Of a stretch of DNA of 49,343 nt, positions 39,740 to 47,133 are shown piece by piece. The notes below the pieces were generated by a model. The model was not told the origin of the DNA, searched no databases, and saw only the letters and a program-made list of their open reading frames with translations. Position 1 is the first letter of the stretch. Each line of letters starts with the position of its first letter. Origin of the DNA: a virus; the IMG/VR virus record IMGVR_UViG_3300045918_000123, positions 1 through 49,343 of that record. One strand, 5' to 3'. The translations under genes and the position numbers were made by a program.

Positions 39740-40285
39740 ATGAAAACCCTACTGAAACTGCGCGAGCAGATTTTAGACCATCCAGACGAAGGCGTAGTAT
39801 CCCTCGACATGGCTGACAAGTACCTACAGATGTACGAACAAGTTGCAGAACGATTAGTACTACCGGAAGAGCATAGTTATGCGCAACCAGTCATAGACGA
39901 ATTTAAGGGAGATCCTAAAGGCTTCTCTTTATGGTTACAAGAACTGCGTAATGATATGCCAAAAAGCTCTAGCAGAACGCTGGTTAACACATTATACCGA
40001 AAGGTGGCAACGAGAGCACTACAAAGAGAGCGCCGCCATAGAGAAGAGTTAGCCTTAACTAAAGCAATAACGCTGGGCATTATCTCTGGCGAGTATCAAG
40101 AACGACTACACTACACAAGAACCCTCATACTTGATTGGGGTAAACGTAGAACACAGGTATTAGATGAAGCTAGAAGGCAAGTAAAAAATCCGCACTTGTC
40201 ATTAGAAGAGCAGGAAGAAATACTAACAGCTTTTTGGCTAGAAATTGAAAACGAAATTGCACAAGGAGATTTACCTAAACCATGA
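39740..40285 (+). CDS. Hypothetical helical protein (181 aa)
   Basis: 181 aa, all-helical, charged. MKTLLKLREQILDHPDEGV, LWLQELRNDMPKSSSRTLV, then ERRHREELALTKAITLG and a long acidic helix. No motif recognised. First gene of a new transcription unit, overlapping the nuclease gene by 4 bp; possibly a partner of the nuclease. Confidence 0.6.
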   Translation: MKTLLKLREQILDHPDEGVVSLDMADKYLQMYEQVAERLVLPEEHSYAQPVIDEFKGDPKGFSLWLQELRNDMPKSSSRTLVNTLYRKVATRALQRERRHREELALTKAITLGIISGEYQERLHYTRTLILDWGKRRTQVLDEARRQVKNPHLSLEEQEEILTAFWLEIENEIAQGDLPKP

Positions 40286-40962
40286 CACAAATGCCTCCGT
40301 GGAGCTTTAGCTCGTTAACCAAGTACGAGACGTGTGCTAAGCAGTATCAAATAGTGCGCGTACTAAAGAAAGTAAAAGAGCTTCCCACTGAGCAAACAAT
40401 ATGGGGGGAAGAAGTACATTTAGCCCTAGAAAATAGGGTTAGGGATGGTACACCACTACCTGATACAATGGAGAAGTGGGAGTCACTAGCAGCACGTATT
40501 GCAAATATTAAAGGTACAACCTATTGCGAGCACGAGTTTGCGTTTGACCGTAATTTAGAACTTACTGACTGGAAGGCACCAGAAGCATGGTGTAGAGGGA
40601 TTATAGACGTGTGGATCGATGGGGGAGATAAGGCCGTCGCATACGATTATAAGACAGGGAAGGTAAAGCCTGATTTAGACCAGCTTAAGTTGTTTGCTGC
40701 CTTTATCATGCAGAGCCGCCCTGAAGTGCAAATTGTTAGTACGGGTTTTTTGTGGTTAGCTCACAATAAAGTAACCATAGAAACGTTTACGCGTAAACAA
40801 CTTGCGGACATTTGGGCAGAGTTCACCCACAGGTCATTACGGCTTCAAGCATCATTCGATAGGGATAAGTGGGTTCCTAATCCGAGTGGACTATGCTACG
40901 GCTGGTGCCCTGCAGGGCGAGCGAACTGCGAATTTTGGATGCCAAAAAAGAAAGCTAAATAA
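40282..40962 (+). CDS. PD-(D/E)XK nuclease, RecB/Cas4-like
   Basis: 226 aa. Starts WSFSSLTKYETCAKQY, the typical Cas4/RecB-type N-terminus with a Cys. Catalytic core: GIIDVWIDGGDKAVAYDYK with D109, D122 and K124, then a QLKLFAA helix (Gln134). The C-terminal Cys set CYGWCPAGRANC with Cys18 could ligate an iron-sulfur cluster, as in Cas4/AddB nucleases. Probably a 5'-3' exonuclease for recombination or host DNA breakdown. Overlaps the gene before it. Confidence 0.8.
   Translation: MTQMPPWSFSSLTKYETCAKQYQIVRVLKKVKELPTEQTIWGEEVHLALENRVRDGTPLPDTMEKWESLAARIANIKGTTYCEHEFAFDRNLELTDWKAPEAWCRGIIDVWIDGGDKAVAYDYKTGKVKPDLDQLKLFAAFIMQSRPEVQIVSTGFLWLAHNKVTIETFTRKQLADIWAEFTHRSLRLQASFDRDKWVPNPSGLCYGWCPAGRANCEFWMPKKKAK
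40785..40798. promoter_or_regulatory. Operator-like perfect palindrome inside the nuclease gene
   Basis: GTTTACGCGTAAAC is a perfect palindrome matching the motif arms, with GC in the centre instead of AT. Confidence 0.3.
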
Positions 40963-40964
40963 TC

Positions 40965-41111
40965 ATGAGAACGAAGTATGCGCACTATTCTGACACGGAA
41001 TTATTATCAATAGCATACGCTGAAATCAAGCCTGAAGACGAACTTGGGTTTGAACTGCTACAGCGTTTAGAAAAAGCAGTATATGAGGCTCCTACAGATG
41101 CCGACGCCTGA
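40965..41111 (+). CDS. Small hypothetical protein (48 aa)
   Basis: 48 aa, acidic: MRTKYAHYSDTELLSIAYAE, then a helix FELLQRLEKAVYEA. ATG at 40965 lies 3 bp after the nuclease stop; its 3' end overlaps the VRR-NUC gene by 14 bp. Function unknown. Confidence 0.55.
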   Translation: MRTKYAHYSDTELLSIAYAEIKPEDELGFELLQRLEKAVYEAPTDADA

Positions 41112-41388
41112 AGGTAAAGTAAAGGACAAAGTTAAAAAAGTCCTAAAAGCGTTCGCTGCGTATTGGCACTGCCCTGTACAAAACGGGATGGGCTCCCCGG
41201 CGCTAGACTTTCATGGCTGTTATAAAGGTCTAGCGTTTTTTATAGAAACAAAAGCAGGAAGCAAACAACCTACCCCCAGGCAAGAAACAACCATAGAAGG
41301 GATACAACAGTCTGGCGGTAAGGTGTTTGTGATTAACGAAGTATCAGGAACCTCTGAATTAGAGGATTGGTTAAATGTTAACAAGTAA
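41098..41388 (+). CDS. VRR-NUC domain nuclease
   Basis: 96 aa; ATG at 41098 (TGAGG upstream). MPTPEGKVKDKVKKVLKAFA, then PVQNGMGSPALDFHGCY (metal-binding D), FFIETKAGSKQPTPRQ (E-x-K) and GGKVFVINE. These are the hallmarks of the phage VRR-NUC group, a stand-alone PD-(D/E)XK nuclease that cuts branched DNA or flaps. Its stop overlaps an operator-like motif. Confidence 0.85.
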   Translation: MPTPEGKVKDKVKKVLKAFAAYWHCPVQNGMGSPALDFHGCYKGLAFFIETKAGSKQPTPRQETTIEGIQQSGGKVFVINEVSGTSELEDWLNVNK

Positions 41389-41390
41389 AC
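41377..41390. promoter_or_regulatory. Operator-like motif at the VRR-NUC stop
   Basis: GTTAACAAGTAAAC spans the end of the VRR-NUC gene, ahead of the 41402 start. No clear -10 box. Confidence 0.4.
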
Positions 41391-41401
41391 AAAGGAAAAA
41401 C

Positions 41402-41719
41402 ATGAGAAAACTACTAGCAGTAGCGATGGCGCTTCCTATTTTGGCAGTAGCAGAGCCTGTAGAAAAAGAAGCGTATGTGCAATTAGAGCCAAATGTTCAG
41501 ATTATTATAATGAACAGGGAGTGTACTATGTGGCCAGAAGAAAAAGGGATAGAGCTTAAGTATGCCTATGCCACAAACATAGATACTGGTGACAAGGTAG
41601 AAGGCTGTTTTACGCATGACAAAGTAAGTGTGTATGTCCATCTACGCGACGACAACAAAAATCACTATGATTATAAATTTAACGCGGAAGCATTTTCGTA
41701 CCGCCCTGCAACCAACTAG
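41402..41719 (+). CDS. Exported protein (105 aa)
   Basis: 105 aa; ATG at 41402 chosen for AAAGGAAAA. MRKLLAVAMALPILAVAEP is a signal peptide cut near VAEP. The mature part is beta-rich with two Cys (NRECTMW and VEGCFTHD), likely a disulfide. It ends EAFSYRPATN. A periplasmic phage protein among replication genes is odd; roles might include receptor masking or inhibition of envelope stress. No family known. Confidence 0.65.
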   Translation: MRKLLAVAMALPILAVAEPVEKEAYVQLEPNVQIIIMNRECTMWPEEKGIELKYAYATNIDTGDKVEGCFTHDKVSVYVHLRDDNKNHYDYKFNAEAFSYRPATN

Positions 41720-41728
41720 GAGAAATAA

Positions 41729-42244
41729 ATGGCAGATGTAATGGTGGATTTGGAAACAATGGATAGTAAAGGTACGGCAGCACTTACAGCAATCGGTGCA
41801 GTAGTGTTTGATTTGAACGGCGCTCTACTTCAAGAGTTCTACGTAAAGGTAGATTTACAAAGCAGTATCGATGCAGGTATGACAGTAAGCGGCAACACTA
41901 TTAATTGGTGGCTCACTCAAAATGAACAAGCCCGTACTGAGATGGCGAAAAAGGGCATCCCACTAGCACAAGCCTTAGATGATTTTACTCAGTGGCTACC
42001 TAAAGGTTCTAAGATCTGGGGCAATGGCGCTTCGTTCGATAATGCTATTTTATCACATGCTTACACGTTAACAGGAAAAACTCAGCCTTGGAAATTCTTG
42101 GATGACCGCTGCTACCGTACTGTGAAGAACATGCACCCAAGCGTAACACTACAACGTCAAGGCACATTCCATAACGCGTTAGACGATGCTAAGACTCAAG
42201 CACAACACCTAATAGAAATCTTTAAAAGCAGAAAGGCAGCGTAA
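41729..42244 (+). CDS. DEDD 3'-5' exonuclease (Rv2179c-like)
   Basis: 171 aa. DEDD motifs: MVDLETMDS (D7, E9), WGNGASFDNAIL, and HNALDDAKTQAQHL with the final Asp. The spacing and the NTINWWLTQNEQA segment match the Rv2179c-like 3'-5' exoribonuclease family often found in phages (T4 DexA relatives). Removes 3' ends of RNA or DNA. Its stop is next to the following ATG. Confidence 0.85.
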   Translation: MADVMVDLETMDSKGTAALTAIGAVVFDLNGALLQEFYVKVDLQSSIDAGMTVSGNTINWWLTQNEQARTEMAKKGIPLAQALDDFTQWLPKGSKIWGNGASFDNAILSHAYTLTGKTQPWKFLDDRCYRTVKNMHPSVTLQRQGTFHNALDDAKTQAQHLIEIFKSRKAA

Positions 42245-42424
42245 ATGAGAGGACATACCGGAATAGAAGCAGAACATTTTAGGAGTGCAATTTTAGAGAT
42301 ATTCGACCTTATAAGGTTTTCCGACGAAATTAAACTTCTGGAGCTAGAGACTGTACGAATGCACCTAGCAGCGGCGGAAGAAATAATAAATAACAGAGTA
42401 ATAGAAAGGAACAAGGAATGTTAG
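42245..42424 (+). CDS. Small helical protein (59 aa)
   Basis: 59 aa: MRGHTGIEAEHFRSAILEIF and MHLAAAEEIINNRVIERN, two or three helices. Start directly after the exonuclease stop (TAA ATG); overlaps the next gene by 7 bp. Function unknown. Confidence 0.5.
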   Translation: MRGHTGIEAEHFRSAILEIFDLIRFSDEIKLLELETVRMHLAAAEEIINNRVIERNKEC

Positions 42425-42678
42425 AAACTACTTTAGAAAAAATATATTTTGACGGCAACTCTGGGGAACTTAGAGTAGCAATAGACACAGGATCAAACGG
42501 CGGAAACCCAATGCAACTTAGAGTACTACATGGTGACGGTAAAATGGCGGATTACTACGATGTTGAGACTTCAAAAATAACAATAACAATAAAAGGCGAT
42601 AGTGAAATACTTGGCTTTCTCAAAGGGATAGGTTCTATCGCCGAAGCTACGGAGGCACTAAATGCCAAAATCAAGTAA
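42418..42678 (+). CDS. Hypothetical protein (86 aa)
   Basis: 86 aa, beta-rich start (TTLEKIYFDGNSGELRVAID) and a C-terminal helix (EILGFLKGIGSIAEATEAL). AAGGA precedes the ATG. Overlaps both neighbours. Function unknown. Confidence 0.55.
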   Translation: MLETTLEKIYFDGNSGELRVAIDTGSNGGNPMQLRVLHGDGKMADYYDVETSKITITIKGDSEILGFLKGIGSIAEATEALNAKIK

Positions 42679-42934
42679 GGCAAAATTAGAATACCAAGCA
42701 GAGAGACAAAAATCTCCTGCCGAAGTAGAAAAGCGAGTAGACCGTAACCGTGCAAGACGCCATGCAATTGCCGATGGTAGAGCAAAGGTAGGTGACGGAA
42801 AAGACGTAGCGCATAAAACTGCGCTATCTAATGGAGGTTCAGATAAAGACTCAAATACGGAAATGCAAAGTACCAAGCAAAACCGAGGGTGGCGAAAAGG
42901 CGAGTCTAAATATAAAGTGCCTAATGTTAAATAA
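42662..42934 (+). CDS. HNH-like small basic protein, degenerate (90 aa)
   Basis: 90 aa, very basic. MPKSSKAKLEYQAERQKSPA and VDRNRARRHAIADGRAKVGD lead into GDGKDVAHKTALSNGGSDKD SNTEM. This is the small HNH-like pattern in which the usual D-V-D-H is here D-V-A-H, so one metal ligand is lost. It may be an inactive nuclease or DNA-binding protein. Overlaps the next gene by 11 bp. Confidence 0.65.
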   Translation: MPKSSKAKLEYQAERQKSPAEVEKRVDRNRARRHAIADGRAKVGDGKDVAHKTALSNGGSDKDSNTEMQSTKQNRGWRKGESKYKVPNVK

Positions 42935-43487
42935 AGTTTGCAAATCCTGTGGGGAGAGTAAGGATATTAACTTATTCAGCGCTTCCCACACATGCAAAGA
43001 CGGGCATAGAAACTACTGCAAGACTTGCCAGGAGTATAGGAAGACGCTGTGGAGAAAACGCAACTTAGAGCATTGCAACAATAAAGGCAGGTTGTGGAGA
43101 GAAGCTAACCCCGAAAAAGTGAAAGAAATACAAAAAACAACTGCCGCTAAAAGAAAGGAGTCTGGAAAAGCCGTAGCAGCAGCTAAGAAGAGAAGAGACA
43201 AATTCCCGGAAAAACATCGAGCATACTCTAATAGTAGGAGGAGAAAACTAAGAACAGCCACTCCTCTTTGGGCTGATAAAAAAGCGATACTGACTCTATA
43301 TGAACAGGCACAACGGCAAGGTTTGACTGTAGACCACATTATACCTATAAACCACCCACTAGTTTGTGGGCTGCACGTGCCGGACAATCTAGGGCTACTG
43401 ACGCTTGAGGAAAATACAAGGAAGCAAAACATGTTTAATGGAATACAAGCACGAGATGGATATAAAGAAAGGGATCTTAAGGTATGA
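42924..43487 (+). CDS. HNH endonuclease with zinc-ribbon N-terminus
   Basis: 187 aa from ATG at 42924. Zinc ribbon: CKSCGESKDINLFSAS with CKTCQEYRK. Long basic helix with KKRRDKFPEKHRAYSNSRRR. HNH core: TVDHIIPINHPLVCGLHVPD, then NLGLLTLEENTRKQNM. Such genes are often free-standing homing endonucleases in phages. Overlaps genes on both sides, so it is well integrated. Confidence 0.85.
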   Translation: MLNKVCKSCGESKDINLFSASHTCKDGHRNYCKTCQEYRKTLWRKRNLEHCNNKGRLWREANPEKVKEIQKTTAAKRKESGKAVAAAKKRRDKFPEKHRAYSNSRRRKLRTATPLWADKKAILTLYEQAQRQGLTVDHIIPINHPLVCGLHVPDNLGLLTLEENTRKQNMFNGIQARDGYKERDLKV

Positions 43488-43687
43488 AAGTAACCAAAGG
43501 TAAAGAAGCAGCAAAAACTCCAGCGCAACAAAAGCATTTAGATAAAGCTAACGCCCTAGAAGACAGGGCAAGCCAGACTATTGAGAACACAAAAAGCGGC
43601 CGCAGTGGCGCCGCAGCTAAAACTATTCTCGATGCTAATAAAGAGCGCAAAAAAGCAGGGCTTATTAAAGGGGCACTTAAAGTATGA
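43484..43687 (+). CDS. Small basic protein (67 aa)
   Basis: 67 aa: MKVTKGKEAAKTPAQQKHLD, helical, Lys/Ala-rich, ending KAGLIKGALKV. ATGA overlaps at both ends. Could bind DNA; no family. Confidence 0.55.
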   Translation: MKVTKGKEAAKTPAQQKHLDKANALEDRASQTIENTKSGRSGAAAKTILDANKERKKAGLIKGALKV

Positions 43688-44052
43688 GCAAAGCAGAAAA
43701 CGCAGAACAAGTAGGCGACGTCAACAGCACAGCGCGGGGCTCTGGGGCACGATACAACGGCGGCAAGCCTGACTTATCACTTATCCCACTAAGCACGCTG
43801 GAGGACGAAGCAAGGGTGTGGGAATACGGCAAACGCAAGTACAACGCATGGAACTGGACTAAAGGTATGGCATGGTCAATTCCACTGGCTTGTGCATTAC
43901 GGCATTTAGCTAAATGGCAGATGGGTGAAGAGAACGATAAAGAATCTGGCTTACCCCACCTAGCCCATGCAATGTGCAATATACGCATGCTGACACTCTA
44001 CTCAACAAACTACACTGAAGGCGATGATCGCCCGAAGGAGATACTACAATGA
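43684..44052 (+). CDS. dATP/dGTP diphosphohydrolase-type protein (DUF5664)
   Basis: 122 aa. ARYNGGKPDLSLIPLSTLED, VWEYGKRKYNAWNWTKGM, LACALRHLAKWQMGE and GLPHLAHAMCNIRMLT form the MazG-like all-helical pattern of the phage dATP/dGTP diphosphohydrolase N-terminal family. It hydrolyses dNTPs to dNMPs, adjusting pools. In some phages relatives belong to 2-aminoadenine (Z) pathways, but no purZ is in this window. Confidence 0.8.
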   Translation: MSKAENAEQVGDVNSTARGSGARYNGGKPDLSLIPLSTLEDEARVWEYGKRKYNAWNWTKGMAWSIPLACALRHLAKWQMGEENDKESGLPHLAHAMCNIRMLTLYSTNYTEGDDRPKEILQ

Positions 44053-44318
44053 CACAAAGTAGACTAAGTTCGTTTGTAGAGTCTTGGGTTAATGTGTTTA
44101 TCGGTTTCTGGATTAACTTCTTCGCCAACCTTTTAATACTGCCATTATTCGGGTTTCATATATCTATTACCAATAACTTGTTGATGGGTGTTTTATATAC
44201 TGGAATTTCAGTAGCGCGGTCGTATTGTATCCGCCGATGGTTTAATGCTTACATACACAAAGCATCATTGAAGTTAGCAGGAGAAACAGATGATAATCAG
44301 CGCGCCAAAACAGTGTAG
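44049..44318 (+). CDS. Two-TM membrane protein (DUF7220-like, 89 aa)
   Basis: 89 aa with TM segments at residues about 14-35 (VNVFIGFWINFFANLLILPL) and 42-60 (NNLLMGVLYTGISVARSYCI). ARSYCIRRWFNAYI is the recognisable end of this small phage family. The last residues (GETDDNQRAKTV) run into the 22-bp repeat and overlap the next gene by 29 bp. Function unknown. Confidence 0.65.
   Translation: MTQSRLSSFVESWVNVFIGFWINFFANLLILPLFGFHISITNNLLMGVLYTGISVARSYCIRRWFNAYIHKASLKLAGETDDNQRAKTV
44279..44300 (+). repeat. 22-bp direct repeat, left copy
   Basis: Identical to 44658-44679 over 22 bp (AGGAGAAACAGATGATAATC plus AG). Each copy holds a ribosome site, an ATG and the codons for MIIS. Confidence 0.9.
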
Positions 44319-44712
44319 ATATTGCAAGGCATACAAAGAATTATCTGAGTTTAGGCCCCATAGGACAGGAGGAGTTACCCGCTACTACCGTTGTCGTACG
44401 TGTGCCAATCTTGCATGCAAAAGGTGGAAGCGGGCGAACAGTAAGCACGTAAACGCGACCAATAAAGCAGCTCAAAAACGCAGTAACGACCATACGAGAA
44501 CAGAGGCAAAAAATGCCTATGTACCATGGAAAGCAGAAGACGCCGAATTATTAAAAAACACAACAAAAACAGATAGAGAATTAGCTAAAATACTAGGCCG
44601 TTCTATAGTAGCCGTAGCTATAAAAAGAGCGAGATGTGGGACAAGTAAACGGCTTATAGGAGAAACAGATGATAATCAGTCCACGCCACAAGACGTTAGT
44701 ACTAAAACTTAA
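44290..44712 (+). CDS. Zinc-ribbon plus HTH DNA-binding protein, possible inserted gene
   Basis: 140 aa. Zinc ribbon: CRYCKAYKELSEF with CRTCANLAC. Basic linker. C-terminal SANT/HTH-type domain: WKAEDAELLKNTTKTDREL, then AKILGRSIVAVAIKRARC. This looks like the DNA-binding parts of a homing endonuclease without the nuclease. Starts in the left copy and ends beyond the right copy of a 22-bp direct repeat, suggesting insertion as a unit. The tail GETDDNQST repeats the end of the membrane protein before it. Confidence 0.7.
   Translation: MIISAPKQCRYCKAYKELSEFRPHRTGGVTRYYRCRTCANLACKRWKRANSKHVNATNKAAQKRSNDHTRTEAKNAYVPWKAEDAELLKNTTKTDRELAKILGRSIVAVAIKRARCGTSKRLIGETDDNQSTPQDVSTKT
44658..44679 (+). 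repeat. 22-bp direct repeat, right copy
   Basis: Exact copy of 44279-44300, at the start of the helicase gene. The unit from repeat to repeat is 379 bp. Confidence 0.9.
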
Positions 44713-46231
44713 GGATCCAAACCGAGTAACTAGCATCATTCCAGGTGCCAAATTACTGCACCACAAAGGCAACAAGTATGTAGTTGTAAAGCACGGCCTA
44801 GACGAAGTAAAAGTTCTATCAAACATAGGCATTGATGCCCCTTCTCCTATTCTGCACTACTACAAATGGTCTGGAAGGTTTGACCCATTTAGTGCGCAGA
44901 AAGAGGCGGCGGCGTTTATGACAATGCACCCTAGAGCTTTTAACTTGTCTGATATGGGTACTGGAAAAACGCTCGCTACTTTATGGGCGTACGACTACCT
45001 AAGAAGTATTGGACAAGCTAAAAAGATGCTGGTGATTTCGCCACTATCAACATTAGAACGTACTTGGGCAGATGAAATATTTAACCACTTCCCTCACTTA
45101 ACGGTGGCTGTACTGCACGGTAGTACGGAGAAGCGATTAAAGCTATTAAAAACTGATGCAGATATTTACTTGATTAACCATGACGGCATTAAAGTAAAAG
45201 GCTTTGTGGAAGCGATGAAAGGACGCACAGACATTGACCTAGTAATAATAGATGAAATATCTCAGATGGCTAGAAACGCAGGAACTGACAGATACTTATC
45301 ACTGCACAAGATACTTAAGTCTGATCCACCAAGAGCAGCATGGGGTTTAACTGGTACACCAGTACCAAACGCTCCGACAGATGCTTGGGCTCAGTGTAAG
45401 TTACTAGTGCCTGAAAAAGTACCACCATTCTTCAACCGGTTTAAAGCAAATGTCATGAAGCAAGTAAGTAACTTTGTGTGGGTGCCAAGACCTAATGCCA
45501 TGGATATGGTGTATGAAGCAATGCAGCCGGCCATTAGATTTACTCGCGACGAGTGTGTGGACTTACCAGAATGCACTTACATTACACGCCATGCTAAGTT
45601 AACAGACGAGCAAGAAAAAGCATATAAGGAAATGCTGAACAAACTCAAGCTAGAACATATAGACGGAAACATCACTGCAGTAAATGAAGCAGTTAAAGCA
45701 CAGAAGCTAATTCAGATTGCGTGTGGAGTTGTTTATGGGGCGGACGGTATCAAGTTAGATTTAGATGCTACTCCAAGGCTTGAGCTAGTAAAAGAAGTTT
45801 GCGAAGAAGCAGGCACTAAGGTAATTGTTTTTGTTCCGTTCGTTTCGGTAATTGAGAAAGTTGCGGACTACTTAAAGAGTAAGGGCTTTACAACAGCAGT
45901 CATACATGGCGGTGTGCCTAAAAGTGAGCGTGACGAGATATTCAGATCGTTTCAGAAAGCGGAGGATCCAAAGATATTAGTAGCCCAACCAGCCACTATG
46001 TCCCACGGGCTAACGCTTACTGCAGCAAGTACTATGGTTTGGTACGCGCCAATTTCAAGTTCAGATACTTACCTTCAGGCATGTGCTCGAATTACTAGGC
46101 CGGGCCAGAAGCAAAACCAATTAATTGTTAATATAGAAGGGACGCCTATTGAGCAGAAGTACTACAAGCGGTTGGCAGACAAAGAAAAAACACAAGGCAT
46201 TCTACTTGATTTAATTCAGGAAAGTCGTTGA
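44669..46231 (+). CDS. SNF2-type superfamily 2 helicase
   Basis: 520 aa. Motif I DMGTGKT (residues 95-101), motif II DEIS (195-198), motif III GLTGTPV, then VFVPFVSVIEKVADYLKSKG, motif V region MSHGLTLTAAS and motif VI QACARITRPGQ. This is the layout of phage SNF2-like ATPases. Acts as translocase/helicase in replication, recombination or repair. Its start lies within the right copy of the 22-bp repeat. Confidence 0.88.
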   Translation: MIISPRHKTLVLKLKDPNRVTSIIPGAKLLHHKGNKYVVVKHGLDEVKVLSNIGIDAPSPILHYYKWSGRFDPFSAQKEAAAFMTMHPRAFNLSDMGTGKTLATLWAYDYLRSIGQAKKMLVISPLSTLERTWADEIFNHFPHLTVAVLHGSTEKRLKLLKTDADIYLINHDGIKVKGFVEAMKGRTDIDLVIIDEISQMARNAGTDRYLSLHKILKSDPPRAAWGLTGTPVPNAPTDAWAQCKLLVPEKVPPFFNRFKANVMKQVSNFVWVPRPNAMDMVYEAMQPAIRFTRDECVDLPECTYITRHAKLTDEQEKAYKEMLNKLKLEHIDGNITAVNEAVKAQKLIQIACGVVYGADGIKLDLDATPRLELVKEVCEEAGTKVIVFVPFVSVIEKVADYLKSKGFTTAVIHGGVPKSERDEIFRSFQKAEDPKILVAQPATMSHGLTLTAASTMVWYAPISSSDTYLQACARITRPGQKQNQLIVNIEGTPIEQKYYKRLADKEKTQGILLDLIQESR

Positions 46232-46256
46232 TTTATTATTGATTTAGGTGTAACCT

Positions 46257-46270
46257 GTTTACATGTTAAC
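46257..46270. promoter_or_regulatory. Operator-like palindrome over the AlpA-like start codon
   Basis: GTTTACATGTTAAC is an exact consensus copy with the regulator's ATG (46263) at its centre. This is what one expects of autoregulation. A possible promoter just upstream is weak. Confidence 0.6.
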
Positions 46271-46463
46271 GATTAGAGTAAAAATAGTAGCTGCAAAGTT
46301 AGGCGTTGGGGTCGCTACCGTCTGGAGATTAACCAAAACAGAAGAATTCCCCAAGCCATTCAAACTATCAGAAGGAGTAACAGTATGGGATGCGGCTGAG
46401 ATAGAGAAGTATTTATTCAAACGAAAAAAGGAGACGCAACATGGAAACAGCAGTAGCAACTAA
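46263..46463 (+). CDS. AlpA-like small HTH regulator (66 aa)
   Basis: 66 aa. MLTIRVKIVAAKLGVGVATV with WRLTKTEEFPKPFKLSEGVT and WDAAEIEKYLFK is the AlpA/MerR-like winged-HTH pattern: the VAAKLGVGVATVWRL helix pair, the FPKP wing and the W-D-A-A-E-I-E end. AlpA proteins act as transcription factors or excisionases. Its start codon lies in the operator motif, so it may be the protein that binds that motif; this is inference. Overlaps the next gene by 23 bp. Confidence 0.8.
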   Translation: MLTIRVKIVAAKLGVGVATVWRLTKTEEFPKPFKLSEGVTVWDAAEIEKYLFKRKKETQHGNSSSN

Positions 46464-46854
46464 ACCAGCAGATTTAAAAGACTCACAACTTGTAGAAATG
46501 TATGTACAACTACGAGATCGCCGCGCACAACGCAAAGCAGCATTTGAAAACAGTGATGCAGATGACAAAGCCCGCCAAGAAAAGATTGAAGGCATCTTAT
46601 TAAAACGCTTTGAGGATTCTGGCCTAGAGTCTATTAAAACAGCAGCAGGCACAGCTTATAAATCACTACGCAGCTCAGCCAGTATTGCCGACTGGGATAC
46701 GTTCTTGGAGTACATCAAAGCAAATGATGCTTGGGAGCTGTTAACAAAAGGCTGCAATAAAACAAGTGTAGTTGAGTTTAAGCAAGAATCTAACAGCCTA
46801 CCGCCTGGCATTAACTGGAGAGAAGAAATTTCAATTGGAGTGCGGAGAGCTTAA
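46441..46854 (+). CDS. Conserved phage replication-region protein (137 aa)
   Basis: 137 aa. YVQLRDRRAQRKAAFENSD, then KIEGILLKRFEDSGLESIKT, AGTAYKSLRSSASIADWDTF and NSLPPGINWREE. I know this pattern as a conserved phage protein next to ssDNA-binding or recombination genes; no activity is known to me. The gene sits two before the SSB candidate. AAAAGGAGA precedes the ATG. Confidence 0.65.
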   Translation: METAVATKPADLKDSQLVEMYVQLRDRRAQRKAAFENSDADDKARQEKIEGILLKRFEDSGLESIKTAAGTAYKSLRSSASIADWDTFLEYIKANDAWELLTKGCNKTSVVEFKQESNSLPPGINWREEISIGVRRA

Positions 46855-47124
46855 ATGGAAGAAGACAAAAACCAAGAGCAGCTGCACCCAGAAGACGAAG
46901 CCATATTAACAGTTCTAGAAAGTATGGATTCGTTGCTTATAGGTAAAGACATAGGCATTGCACTAACAGCGGTACGAATCATGCAATTAGAGCTTTTGCA
47001 AGAACTAATGTCGATAAAAACACTACAGGCAGAAGAAGCGTTTTTACAGTACATGAAAGACTTAAACAAAGAAATGATGGAGCTAACCAGCAACATCGAA
47101 CCACAATCACAAACAATCCACTAG
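46855..47124 (+). CDS. Small helical acidic protein (89 aa)
   Basis: 89 aa: MEEDKNQEQLHPEDEAILTV, LTAVRIMQLELLQELMSIK and a Met-rich coiled coil. Starts directly after the preceding stop. Function unknown. Confidence 0.55.
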   Translation: MEEDKNQEQLHPEDEAILTVLESMDSLLIGKDIGIALTAVRIMQLELLQELMSIKTLQAEEAFLQYMKDLNKEMMELTSNIEPQSQTIH

Positions 47125-47133
47125 GAGTAATAT

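Noticed and set aside
40282-40962. Cas4 of a CRISPR system
   Set aside because: Cas4-like features are shared by stand-alone phage RecB-type nucleases; no other cas gene is present.
43013-43537. Leftward 174-codon frame opposite the HNH gene
   Set aside because: Opposite strand of a clear HNH endonuclease; Leu/Ser/Cys-rich shadow composition.
46263-46463. AlpA-like gene as evidence of a temperate phage
   Set aside because: No integrase, attachment site or known lysogeny gene is visible; AlpA proteins also serve as plain regulators.
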